From contig JABXHY010000059.1 in the NCBI GenBank assembly GCA_013373375.1, positions 1-46,890 of the forward strand: a stretch of 46,890 bases of DNA. Reading direction: 5' to 3'. A program made the translations under genes and the position numbers. This document shows, piece after piece, positions 25,053 through 33,425 of the stretch. This DNA comes from Gammaproteobacteria bacterium. Lineage in GTDB: Bacteria; Pseudomonadota; Gammaproteobacteria; Enterobacterales; Kangiellaceae. The notes below the pieces were generated by a model that saw only the letters and a program-made list of their open reading frames with translations, was not told the DNA's origin and did no database searches. Position 1 is the stretch's first letter. Each line of letters opens with the position of its first letter.

Positions 25053-25669
25053 AGACCACCTCTCATTAATTTACTTAAATTATTCACTGCGCTTCGGATG
25101 CGACCTTTGACCGTACCCAAAGTAATGTTAAGAGCGTCAGCCGCTTTTTGATGGCTTAACTCTTCAAAATAAACTTTTTGTATCACTTCTAACTGCTCTT
25201 CTGGTAACTGCGGTAAGAAAGCGGTTACTTCCTGACCCATTCGCAAATCAAATTGTTCTCCAGCATCGACCGCTATATCTTCCGATACCATTTCAGTCGT
25301 GTTGACTTGTCGATTTGTTTTTCTGTAATAGTCCAGTTTCTTATTACGGGCGATGGTGTAAATCCAGGTGGAAACTTGTCCTTTGTTAGCTTCAAAGTAA
25401 TCGGCGTAACGCCAAACACTAATGAAGGTCTCCTGCATTAACTCTTCCGCTTCTTGCATGGATAAACCTTGCTTGACGAAAAACGTTTTTATTTTAGGAG
25501 CGAAGTGAGCAAATAAAGTTTGAAAGGACGCTTGATCTTGAGTTTTGGCAACTTTGATCAAACAATCGATCCAAAATTGATTTTGCACCTGTTTGTTGTC
25601 AACACTGGACGGCTGTTCCAAGACTGGACTCGATGCTTTGTAATTTTTTAGGGCTACTACATTAGACAT
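25049..25669 (-). CDS. rpoE: ECF RNA polymerase sigma factor of the RpoE-ChrR group
   Basis: Encodes 206 residues. Region 2 is seen in EAEELMQETFISVWRYADYF and GQVSTWIYTIARNKKLDYYRK, region 4 in LPEEQLEVIQKVYFEELSHQ and ALNITLGTVKGRIRSAVNNL. A ChrR-type anti-sigma gene overlaps its end by four bases. In Rhodobacter this pair responds to singlet oxygen and activates photolyase, cyclopropane synthase and other genes. The symbol refers to this group, not to the E. coli envelope-stress RpoE. The upstream DUF4397 gene may be co-transcribed. Confidence 0.92.
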   Translation of the reverse strand: MSNVVALKNYKASSPVLEQPSSVDNKQVQNQFWIDCLIKVAKTQDQASFQTLFAHFAPKIKTFFVKQGLSMQEAEELMQETFISVWRYADYFEANKGQVSTWIYTIARNKKLDYYRKTNRQVNTTEMVSEDIAVDAGEQFDLRMGQEVTAFLPQLPEEQLEVIQKVYFEELSHQKAADALNITLGTVKGRIRSAVNNLSKLMRGGL

Positions 25670-25705
25670 AATCTATACACATGTAAACACTAATTTAGTC
25701 AATAA

Positions 25706-25726
25706 GGGAGAACACCATGTTCTCCC
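25706..25726 (-). terminator. Hairpin between DUF4397 and sigma factor genes, weak terminator or attenuator
   Basis: GGGAGAACA (25706-25714) and TGTTCTCCC (25718-25726) are perfect nine-base arms with a three-base loop. On the minus strand it follows the DUF4397 stop by 13 bases, with only TTATT after it, so read-through into the sigma factor gene is plausible. Confidence 0.65.
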
Positions 25727-25739
25727 ACGTTCACAAAAG

Positions 25740-27134
25740 TTATACGTTGAAATCGTCAAGAAGGATCACATTTAATGGTAAAGGTGAATCACCTGGATTG
25801 GGTCGTGCTGCATCTCTTGCGATTACCGTGTATAAGCCGCCTGCGTCGAGTTGAATATCGTTCAAATCGATAGCGGCGTCGGTGGTTCCGGTCGGTGTAA
25901 CGGTGATGTCATAAGTCCCCTCCGGTAATTGAATAAAACCATCGGTTGTGTTTTTAAACTCAAAGCCACTGATAGCGGGTTCTACTGTGCTGATGTCGGT
26001 ACCAGGAGCTGTTACATAAATATCAACGATACCCGCTGATGGTGAGGCATGTACGATTTGTACTTTAGCGGCGGTAGCAACTCTTCTACGATCGGCATTG
26101 AGCAACAAAGGTTCGATGGTTGCTAACTCATCAACCGCGAGTACGCTGTAAAATTGGCCTTGAGCCAGAGGCACATCTGCATCAATAACCGCTGTGCCAA
26201 TATCAGCGCCAGTGGCAGTTACTTTGAAGTTATAAGTATCGGCAGGCAGCGGAATGAATGAGGTGAACTCGGGATAGGCCAAGTTGCTAATGGCTGGATC
26301 CGCACCGTCGTTTACATAGACATCAACATTTGGCGCATTGGGTGATGCGTGAACGACTCGTACGTCGGCAGTTGCTGCTGAATCCTGGATGATAAACGAA
26401 CCTTCATTAGTCGCGACGAGCAGGTTGATGGGAGCGTCACCCGTCAATGTATTTTCGATGGCTGCGATGGTCAGGTCGAGTCCTGCTGATAAAGCAACGG
26501 TTCCTGAATCGAACACTACTTGCGCTGGGTCTCCTGCAATAGTGACACGAATACGGTAATCACCTGCTGGAACGTCTACCGGTCCAACGCCACCTTTAAA
26601 GTCGATAGTGCCAAGCGCAGCTGACTCCGCGAGGATGGCTGATGGTGCTGTCACATACACATCAACAAGCGGAGCGTTTGGCGCTGCATGCACCACTTGA
26701 GCGCGTAATTGCCCTGTTTCGATAGGGTTGGTTTGTCGGTTTACGACTAACGCTTCAATATTGCTTACGTTGTCGACAGCCAGAACCGTGTACTCAAAAT
26801 CAGCCATCAAACTTAAGCTAACTGGCCCAATGACACTTGGTGTAGAACCATCCGGTAGTAACCCTTGAACTTCTACTTCCAAATCACCAGCGTCAACCTC
26901 GAGACGAGGACTTGCGGAGCCGTAATCGAAACCTTCAAGAAGAGTGGATCCACCTGCCAATACGTTTACTGCAGGTGCATCGGGTGACGCATGAATCACC
27001 TGAACTTTTGCTGTTCCTATTGGACCCGAATTGGAGTTGTTATCGTCATCATCAATTATTCCACAGGCTTGAATTAAGGCCGCGGACAAACCTACCGCAA
27101 GACCTTTGATAAATTTTGGAGTAACATTCAACAT
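25740..27134 (-). CDS. Lipoprotein with four DUF4397 repeats
   Basis: Encodes 464 residues with a lipoprotein signal (LSAALIQA-C24) and an acidic linker (IIDDDDNNSNSG). Four DUF4397 repeats each begin with a VxVxHASPxAPxVDVY-type motif at about residues 43, 143, 256 and 356. The domain is a beta-sandwich of unknown ligand found in exported proteins. It is transcribed toward the sigma/anti-sigma pair, with a weak hairpin between, and is often seen next to such pairs in marine bacteria (my recollection). It may be a target or cell-surface output of the sigma factor. Confidence 0.88.
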   Translation of the reverse strand: MLNVTPKFIKGLAVGLSAALIQACGIIDDDDNNSNSGPIGTAKVQVIHASPDAPAVNVLAGGSTLLEGFDYGSASPRLEVDAGDLEVEVQGLLPDGSTPSVIGPVSLSLMADFEYTVLAVDNVSNIEALVVNRQTNPIETGQLRAQVVHAAPNAPLVDVYVTAPSAILAESAALGTIDFKGGVGPVDVPAGDYRIRVTIAGDPAQVVFDSGTVALSAGLDLTIAAIENTLTGDAPINLLVATNEGSFIIQDSAATADVRVVHASPNAPNVDVYVNDGADPAISNLAYPEFTSFIPLPADTYNFKVTATGADIGTAVIDADVPLAQGQFYSVLAVDELATIEPLLLNADRRRVATAAKVQIVHASPSAGIVDIYVTAPGTDISTVEPAISGFEFKNTTDGFIQLPEGTYDITVTPTGTTDAAIDLNDIQLDAGGLYTVIARDAARPNPGDSPLPLNVILLDDFNV

Positions 27135-27200
27135 TGTTTTTTCCTATTTGAGTTAAGAACCTGTTGGAGTTTACGAGGTCTTATACAACTTGGAGCAAAG

Positions 27201-27851
27201 GTGAAATATATTTCGAGAGAAGTAACGTCGAATCAATCGGGTGTGCATGAAAAAATAGCTGAAATAATCGATAAAAATCGAAGATTTGTCTATAAAAAGC
27301 CTATACAAAATCATAACAAATTAGCGTTTGAATCAGCATTTAGGATTATACAAGAGTGTGAATATTCACCAATTTTAGATTCGTGTTGTGGGACAGGTCA
27401 CAGTACTGTTTGGCTTGCAAATCAGTTTCCGGAGCGAGTGGTGATTGGTATTGATCAATCGGAAGTTAGATTGCACAAACAACACGAGTTACCTGCTAAC
27501 GCCTATTTATTACGAACGAATTGTGAAGATTTTTGGCGGCTTTGTTCTGAAGCGAATATTGTTTTTTATCGGCACTTTATTTTGTACCCGAACCCCTGGC
27601 CAAAGTCTGAACACATTAAACGCCGCTGGCATGGGCATCCTGTATTCACTTACTTGCCACAGTTAAGCGAATCAATTGAAGTGCGTTCGAACTGGTCGAT
27701 TTATATCGATGAATTTGCTCTCGCTTGGAAGTTATTGACTGGCAAGAAGGGAGTAACAGAAGAATATAAAACTCAACAATACGTCACAAGGTTTGAAGAA
27801 AAGTATTCAAAAAGTGGTCAAGCGTTGTTTCGGTTTTTTACTGAAAAGTGA
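27201..27851 (+). CDS. TrmB-like SAM-dependent methyltransferase
   Basis: Encodes 216 residues from a GTG at 27201, with GGAGCAAAG just before it. LDSCCGTGHSTVWLAN is the SAM motif and YPNPWPKSEHIKRRWHGHP corresponds to the TrmB signature FPDPWPKxxHxKRR. TrmB methylates N7 of G46 in tRNA. Compared with canonical TrmB the catalytic-region Asp of PDPWPK is Asn here and the C-terminal substrate motif is not evident, so this is more likely a divergent paralog with a changed substrate. It is divergent from DUF4397 with only about 66 bp between starts. Confidence 0.75.
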   Translation: MKYISREVTSNQSGVHEKIAEIIDKNRRFVYKKPIQNHNKLAFESAFRIIQECEYSPILDSCCGTGHSTVWLANQFPERVVIGIDQSEVRLHKQHELPANAYLLRTNCEDFWRLCSEANIVFYRHFILYPNPWPKSEHIKRRWHGHPVFTYLPQLSESIEVRSNWSIYIDEFALAWKLLTGKKGVTEEYKTQQYVTRFEEKYSKSGQALFRFFTEK

Positions 27852-27894
27852 GTTAAGGTTGGGATTTGTTTTTAACGGAAAGTGCTAGGTCCGG

Positions 27895-29187
27895 CTAAGA
27901 GGCCATTCCAAACCACTTGAAGCCGAATAGTTTATCGGTGAGCACTTCAGTATTTACTTCCACAGCTGAAGAGGGAAGACTTTGTAACACCTCGAGGGGA
28001 GCTCCGTTGTCATCACTGGGCGTTTCGGACAAATCGATAATTCTCGATTGTTCTAAATCGATTCCATAAGTGTTTCGAACAAGCGCCACTTTTGGACGAA
28101 GTCTTGCTTTCTCTTTTTGCTCAAGAACGATTCCAATTGAATGATCCGATAACTCAACCAAACTTCCGGTAGGGTAAATACCAATGGCTTGTATGAATGA
28201 TTCAATGATCTCGCGTTGAAATAGTATTCCACGGTTGTGATAAAGATCAGCAACGGCTTCCACTGGGGTCATTGCTTCAATGCCAGGTCGTGGATTAATC
28301 ATTTGTTCATAGTAATCGGCAAGTCCTGCAATACGTGCCAGAAAAGGAATTCGATTGCCGATTAAACCTCTCGGGTAGCCAGAACCGTTGTTACGCTCGC
28401 AATAATTACTGATAATGAATTTAATTTGACCGTTTACGGCGCCCATGTATTCGAGCTCTTCTAACGTTTTCTCGATGTGTTCTTTGTAGGCTTCTTGTTC
28501 GCTTTCTTCGAGTTCGCCAATATGCAGTTCTCGTGGCAATTTTGATTTTCCAATGGCCGATAAAATCAAGGCAGCACCAACATCGTTCAGGTCTTTTCTC
28601 GATAAACCTAAATGCCTTGCAAACACTAAGCCCCACACCGACGCGCGAATCGAGCTTTCAAATAAATGAGCATTTTCTTGTCGAATTCGGCACATCCAAA
28701 TGAGAGCATCAGGATTCCGAATGACGCTGTCGACCATTTTTCGGATGCTTTTCTCGACCTGATTGATTTGGATAGGTTCGCCATTTTCGATTTGTGACAT
28801 GGCTTGAGAAATGGTAACAGACACATTGTTATAAATTTTTTCAGCGGTTTTGATTTCTTTTTTTATAGGAGCAGTAACTTGGTAGTGCTCAACACGCGAC
28901 TTCATTCGCGCTTTTTCATTCATTAACTTTTGTGTTTTGGGGTCAATTTCGCCTTTCTTTCCTGGCGCGACTTTAGCATGCTTGACTGGACCGCCATCCA
29001 TTTTACTTAAAATGGTGTCGATGTAGACATGATTACAGTATTGAGCGAGAAGGCTGATTTCGTCTTCTTTAGTGATGTAAAAACCCTGAATAGGGAAAGG
29101 TGTTTTAACCCAAGGAACGTCCAATCGGGACACATACATGCCGATTTCTAGGTTGGACACGGCTATTTGTTGGGTTTTTAAATGCAT
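27895..29187 (-). CDS. DUF3391 plus degenerate HD-GYP domain protein
   Basis: Encodes 430 residues. Residues 1 to about 100 form a DUF3391 domain (QIAVSNLEIGMYVSRLDVPW). Residues about 165-370 align with HD-GYP c-di-GMP phosphodiesterases, and GSGYP (268-272) with RGLIGNRIP is well kept. However, the HD of HDIGK is S210-A211 (LSAIGK), the first metal His is Ser178, and HH of HHER is Y262-C263. H237 and D291 remain. It is therefore unlikely to hydrolyse c-di-GMP and may instead act as a sensor or scaffold. Confidence 0.85.
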   Translation of the reverse strand: MHLKTQQIAVSNLEIGMYVSRLDVPWVKTPFPIQGFYITKEDEISLLAQYCNHVYIDTILSKMDGGPVKHAKVAPGKKGEIDPKTQKLMNEKARMKSRVEHYQVTAPIKKEIKTAEKIYNNVSVTISQAMSQIENGEPIQINQVEKSIRKMVDSVIRNPDALIWMCRIRQENAHLFESSIRASVWGLVFARHLGLSRKDLNDVGAALILSAIGKSKLPRELHIGELEESEQEAYKEHIEKTLEELEYMGAVNGQIKFIISNYCERNNGSGYPRGLIGNRIPFLARIAGLADYYEQMINPRPGIEAMTPVEAVADLYHNRGILFQREIIESFIQAIGIYPTGSLVELSDHSIGIVLEQKEKARLRPKVALVRNTYGIDLEQSRIIDLSETPSDDNGAPLEVLQSLPSSAVEVNTEVLTDKLFGFKWFGMAS

Positions 29188-29386
29188 TACTACTATTCAC
29201 CGAAAGGTTGTTGGACCACTCCAAAAACCGTGCTGTACATCCGATGTATCACGTTAACATTAAAAGCGATATACCCCTAATTATCGGTAATATCATTAAA
29301 AAGGCAAGTAATATTGATGAATTGGTTCTCGAAATCTATTTATTTTCAGCGGGTTATCTCACCCTCGAGAGGCTTTTCTTATCTCG

Positions 29387-30268
29387 TTATTTTGTGAAAT
29401 GGAGATATTCACTCCAGCCACCCGGGTACAATTTTTGACCGCTATCGGTTCCAAGTAGCGCAGAGATGATATTCACGATGGCGGTAACGCCGGAACCACA
29501 AAAGTGAACTGGCGAGGTTGAGTTGCTTATTCCAGCACTTTTGTCAGATTGACTTGAAGTAATTAGGTTCGACCAGCGTGGTTGGTGCCAGCTTTGAGAG
29601 TGGAATTGTCCGTTATCATTAAAGTTTTCTAGCCAGGGAGCGTTCAGTGCATCTGGAATCGTGCCTGCGACAGGATCGATTGGTTCTTTTTCACCTCTAA
29701 ATCGAAAGTCTTCTCGTGCATCAACGAGCGTTCGTTTATCCAATTCGGTACGAGATACGAGTTCAACTGGTAAGTTGACCGAGTAAAAAAGGTCATCGAT
29801 ATCAACGGTTGGCGAGCTTGAACCTATAGTTGGATTTTTCAGCAAGTAATTGTCATAGGCATCAATGCCACCATTGAGCAAACGGCATCGATGGTAACCT
29901 GCCAATTGGAAAGCCAACCAGGCTCGTCCGGCGAAAGCCAGCTTGCCATTATCATAAAAAACGATAGGGGAGTCCTGTTTGATTTGATATTGCTGTGCGA
30001 TATCTTCTATTTGCGCATCTGAAGGCCAAGGGTGTCGACTCGATGTATTATCTATAGGTCCGCTAAGTTCTTTTTCCAGGTCGAGGTAAAAAGCGCCTGG
30101 AATATGATGACTTTGATAAAACTCAACTCCTTTAGCAGGTTGTTGGTTCATCGCTAATTGAAATCGACAATCGAATAAGGTTGGCATCACTTGTTTGCTG
30201 GATAGCTCACTTGTTGGAAGTATTTGCATTAAATCTTGTACTTCGATAAAGATATCTTGCCACTTCAT
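29387..30268 (-). CDS. Two-domain rhodanese / 3-mercaptopyruvate sulfurtransferase
   Basis: Encodes 293 residues, the usual tandem-rhodanese length. The catalytic loop CGSGVTA has Cys at residue 257, the loop type of mercaptopyruvate sulfurtransferases (SseA) rather than thiosulfate sulfurtransferases. The N-terminal inactive domain shows IPGAFYLDLEKELSGP and RHPWPSD; LVDAREDFRFRGEKEPIDPVAGTIPDALNAPW marks the second domain. The enzyme transfers sulfur from mercaptopyruvate to acceptors such as thioredoxin or cyanide. It lies 15 bases after the pseudouridine synthase gene and is probably co-transcribed. Confidence 0.88.
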   Translation of the reverse strand: MKWQDIFIEVQDLMQILPTSELSSKQVMPTLFDCRFQLAMNQQPAKGVEFYQSHHIPGAFYLDLEKELSGPIDNTSSRHPWPSDAQIEDIAQQYQIKQDSPIVFYDNGKLAFAGRAWLAFQLAGYHRCRLLNGGIDAYDNYLLKNPTIGSSSPTVDIDDLFYSVNLPVELVSRTELDKRTLVDAREDFRFRGEKEPIDPVAGTIPDALNAPWLENFNDNGQFHSQSWHQPRWSNLITSSQSDKSAGISNSTSPVHFCGSGVTAIVNIISALLGTDSGQKLYPGGWSEYLHFTK

Positions 30269-30283
30269 TTGATCCCTCCAACG

Positions 30284-30976
30284 TTAAGCAATTGAATTAA
30301 GTTTAAATTGAGTCTTAGCCATTGAAATAAAGTTATGTCGCCCAACCGCGTTCATTAGCTTTTGACTGGTGGGGTGATAAAACTGAATTTCGCTCGCGTG
30401 CAAAAATAATTTGTCATTGGACATATTCGCGGGTTTGGTAAAGCGTCCATATATTTTGTCGCTATTAGCATATAAGTTGCAACCTACAATTGGGTGTCCA
30501 ATTAAAGCTAAGTGAATGCGTAACTGATGAGTCCTTCCAGTTCGTGGAGTGAGTTTGAGTAAGCTGTGTTCGTTGGATTGTGCTAAAACGCTGAAGATTG
30601 TTTGTGATGGTTTTCCGTTTATAAAACAAAGCTTTTGTAATGGCTTTTGCGGCCAGTCGGTAATAATGGGGAGATTAATCTCGCCAGATTTTGAGCTTAC
30701 TTTTCTTTTAACGACCGCATGGTAGGTTTTGTTAACTTTACGTTGGGCAAATTGGCGATGGAGATTGATTTGAGCCTCTCTCGTTCGAGCAAAAACGATT
30801 ACTCCAGAAGTATTAATATCCAGACGATGAACAACATAAACAGGTGGTTTGCTATCGAGCAACTGATGATAAATGTTTTTTGAGTAAACAGGATTCAGCC
30901 CTGGAACCGAAGGAATACCTCCGGGCTTGTCGACAATCAAAATGTCAGAGTCTTGATAAATTATATCGATGGACAT
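30284..30976 (-). CDS. RluA-family pseudouridine synthase
   Basis: Encodes 230 residues with the catalytic motif HRLDINTSGVIVFART (Asp53) and TGRTHQLRIHLALIGHPIVG near residue 160. No S4 domain precedes it, so it is a short RluA/TruC-type enzyme that isomerises uridine in rRNA or tRNA. Which site it modifies cannot be told here. It is upstream of, and probably co-transcribed with, the sulfurtransferase gene. Confidence 0.88.
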   Translation of the reverse strand: MSIDIIYQDSDILIVDKPGGIPSVPGLNPVYSKNIYHQLLDSKPPVYVVHRLDINTSGVIVFARTREAQINLHRQFAQRKVNKTYHAVVKRKVSSKSGEINLPIITDWPQKPLQKLCFINGKPSQTIFSVLAQSNEHSLLKLTPRTGRTHQLRIHLALIGHPIVGCNLYANSDKIYGRFTKPANMSNDKLFLHASEIQFYHPTSQKLMNAVGRHNFISMAKTQFKLNSIA

Positions 30977-31074
30977 GCAATTGGTTTTAATACAGTGCTT
31001 TCTATGTCGAAAAGACGATAAATTAAATACTTACTATTCATCGCCAATTATCTTTTCTAGCAGATCATGTTTTG

Positions 31075-32055
31075 CTATTCGTTATCGGCAACTATAACTG
31101 CTCTGGTCGGTGGTGGATGACCTTCAACGGTTGTGCTGTAATTATTGTCTTTGTCTAAATAGTCACTTAACGAATGAAATGTCATCCAGTCAGTTGCGCG
31201 TTGCTCTTCAATTGACGTTACATTGACGTCGACGGTTTTGACGTTTTTAAATCCAATTCGACGCAGCCAGTGCTCCAGAGCTGCTGTTGAAGGCAAAAAC
31301 CATACATTGCGCATTTGAGCGTAACGACCAGCCGGAACAAAAACTGTTGTTTCATCACCTTCGACGACCAAAGTTTCGAGTACCAGTTGTCCTCCTGGTC
31401 GAATCAATCTTTTGAGATGCTGAAGATGCTCAATAGGAGATTTGCGATGGTAAAGAACGCCCATAGAGAAAACTGTATCAAATCCTTGTTTGCCCATATC
31501 GTCAGGCATGTATTCAATGCCAACTGGCAGTAAGTGCACAGGGTGGTCTCCTGCGTAATGCTTGATGACCTGAAACTGCATTAAAAACTTCTGCGATGGA
31601 TCGATGCCGACGACGAGTTTCGCTTGCTCTCCAAGCATTCGCCAACAGTGATAGCCGTTGCCGCATCCAACGTCGAGCACCAGACGGTCTTTTAAAGGCG
31701 CTATATGAGGAATAAGTCGCTCCCATTTCCAATCTGAACGCCACTCAGTATCAATTGGAAGACCAAACAAGGAAAATGGGCCTTTGCGCCACGGATGAAG
31801 CGTCATTAATTGGTGTTTCAATTGCTCTCTGGTTTCAGAGTCGCAATCTTCAGCTTCGCCAATTGACACAGACTGTTTTAATTCAAGCTTGGATGCCGCA
31901 AGTCTAGGTAGCTGCTTATGTAACTCCAGCCATTGATTGAGTTCGCCATGCGTATAATCTTCAAACCGACGCTTCATGGCTTGTCGCAGTTCATCAACCC
32001 AAAAGTGCAAACGTGTTGAAGATAGGTCTTGATACAGATCGTCTAATTCAATCAT
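31075..32055 (-). CDS. cmoB: tRNA U34 carboxymethyltransferase
   Basis: Encodes 326 residues, matching the family length. CmoB transfers a carboxymethyl group from carboxy-SAM to 5-hydroxyuridine-34 of tRNA to make cmo5U. LVLDVGCGNGYHCWRMLG is the cofactor motif and FSMGVLYHRKSPIEHL is a CmoB hallmark; HPWRKGPFSLFGLPIDTEWRSD precedes them. The start overlaps the cmoA stop by four bases, so the two are translationally coupled. Confidence 0.95.
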   Translation of the reverse strand: MIELDDLYQDLSSTRLHFWVDELRQAMKRRFEDYTHGELNQWLELHKQLPRLAASKLELKQSVSIGEAEDCDSETREQLKHQLMTLHPWRKGPFSLFGLPIDTEWRSDWKWERLIPHIAPLKDRLVLDVGCGNGYHCWRMLGEQAKLVVGIDPSQKFLMQFQVIKHYAGDHPVHLLPVGIEYMPDDMGKQGFDTVFSMGVLYHRKSPIEHLQHLKRLIRPGGQLVLETLVVEGDETTVFVPAGRYAQMRNVWFLPSTAALEHWLRRIGFKNVKTVDVNVTSIEEQRATDWMTFHSLSDYLDKDNNYSTTVEGHPPPTRAVIVADNE

Positions 32056-32783
32056 TTGATTGCCAACATTGAACAGAAGTTAAAAGATTGATGCCAAACA
32101 TCAAAATGTTGAAAGCCGATTTGCTGAAGGCGATCGCGATGATCGTCAATGGTTTCCGGTACCAACACATTTTCCAAAGCAGTTCGCTTTTGACTTATTT
32201 CAAGATCGCTGTATCCATTTGCTCGCTTAAACTCATGATGTAAGTCGATAAGAAGTTGGTTAGTGGTTTCGTCTCGGCCCAATACTTTTTCCGATAGAAT
32301 TAAAAGGCCACCAGAAGTCATACCATCGAAGATTTTTTTTAGTATGAGGGCTCTTTCTTTCTGCTCAATAAATTGCAATGTAAAATTCAGCACGACCATG
32401 GACGCATTTTTAATTTCCAGTTTGCTAATGTCGCCATGAATAACATCGACTGGCGTAATGTGACCATAACTTTCCATTAAAATTTTGCAGCGCTGAATCA
32501 TCGCTTCGGAATTATCAACGGCAACAACTTTTGCGTTTTCAGAGCTGGCACCTTTACTCATTGCCAGAGCTGCTGCTCCTAAACTGCAGCCCAGATCATA
32601 TCCCACGGTATTTGATTTTAAAAAGCGCGAGGCGAAACCATGAATACCGTCAATAATGGCACTGTAGCCAGGAACCGACCGTCCAATCATGTCGGGAAAT
32701 ACAGCCGCGACTTTCTCGTCAAAGCGAAATGGAGAGGGTTTTTCAGGAGAGTTGAATAAAGTATCGCGTTGGTCAGTGCTCAT
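32052..32783 (-). CDS. cmoA: Carboxy-S-adenosyl-L-methionine synthase
   Basis: Encodes 243 residues. CmoA converts SAM and prephenate to carboxy-SAM, the cofactor of CmoB. VPGYSAIIDGIHGFASRFL, GYDLGCSLGAAALAM and VVLNFTLQFIEQKERALIL are family blocks. It overlaps cmoB by four bases on its downstream side. The promoter lies in the 211 bp between it and the divergent cheY. Confidence 0.95.
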   Translation of the reverse strand: MSTDQRDTLFNSPEKPSPFRFDEKVAAVFPDMIGRSVPGYSAIIDGIHGFASRFLKSNTVGYDLGCSLGAAALAMSKGASSENAKVVAVDNSEAMIQRCKILMESYGHITPVDVIHGDISKLEIKNASMVVLNFTLQFIEQKERALILKKIFDGMTSGGLLILSEKVLGRDETTNQLLIDLHHEFKRANGYSDLEISQKRTALENVLVPETIDDHRDRLQQIGFQHFDVWHQSFNFCSMLAIK

Positions 32784-32938
32784 GATTAGTCTGTATTATT
32801 GAGATTAACTTTCAGTGGCGGATATTACCAAAAGAAGGCTGTGCTGGGCAGATTTATTCGATGGTTTTAGTGCATAAAGCGAGTTTATTCATGTCGAAGC
32901 TAAAAAATACCCATTCACGAATTATGATACCCCTTACC

Positions 32939-32966
32939 TTGTTTTTACATTTATTACCGCTAGAAT
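32939..32966 (+). promoter_or_regulatory. Possible promoter of cheY
   Basis: TTGTTT (32939-32944) and TAGAAT (32961-32966) are separated by 16 bases and lie about 30 bp upstream of the cheY start, which has a GGGAG ribosome site (about 32982-32986). No flagellar sigma28 motif is seen. Confidence 0.35.
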
Positions 32967-32994
32967 GAGAGGCTGAATTATTGGGAGTAAAATA

Positions 32995-33375
32995 ATGAAG
33001 TTCTTAGTTGTGGACGACTTTTCGACCATGCGCAGAATCGTAAAAAATCTACTGCGTGAGATAGGTTACGACAATATCGTTGAGGCAGAAGATGGCAAGC
33101 AAGCTTTGAAAATCGTCAAGCAAGATAAGATTGATCTGGTAATAACTGACTGGAACATGCCAATTATGACAGGTATAGAGTTATTAGAAGAGCTTCGCAA
33201 AGATTACGGGTTTGATGAGTTACCGGTTTTGATGGTAACGGCAGAATCCAGAAAAGAACAAATCGTCCAGGCAGCTCAGGCTGGTGTGAATGGCTATATT
33301 GTAAAGCCATTTAATGCCGCCACACTGAAAGAAAAACTGGATAAAATACTCAGTCGCAAAAGCCAGCCAGCTTAG
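32995..33375 (+). CDS. cheY: Chemotaxis response regulator CheY
   Basis: Encodes 126 residues, a single receiver domain. D7 and D8 bind Mg, D52 (ITDWNMP) is the phosphorylation site, T82 and K104 (YIVKPFN) complete the active site. [20 protein letters not shown] is close to the CheY N-terminus of Pseudomonas and Vibrio. Phospho-CheY binds the flagellar motor switch. No flagellar or che genes are nearby, so this is an isolated copy; it may serve a separate pathway such as type IV pilus control. Confidence 0.9.
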   Translation: MKFLVVDDFSTMRRIVKNLLREIGYDNIVEAEDGKQALKIVKQDKIDLVITDWNMPIMTGIELLEELRKDYGFDELPVLMVTAESRKEQIVQAAQAGVNGYIVKPFNAATLKEKLDKILSRKSQPA

Positions 33376-33425
33376 ACCTTTTTTCAAACTATTCTTTTTC
33401 CACTGACGCAGAGCCTAGAAACCGT

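Noticed and set aside
29208-29438. Plus-strand 76-codon frame beside the HD-GYP gene
   Set aside because: Starts with TTG, overlaps the sulfurtransferase gene antisense, and has no ribosome site.
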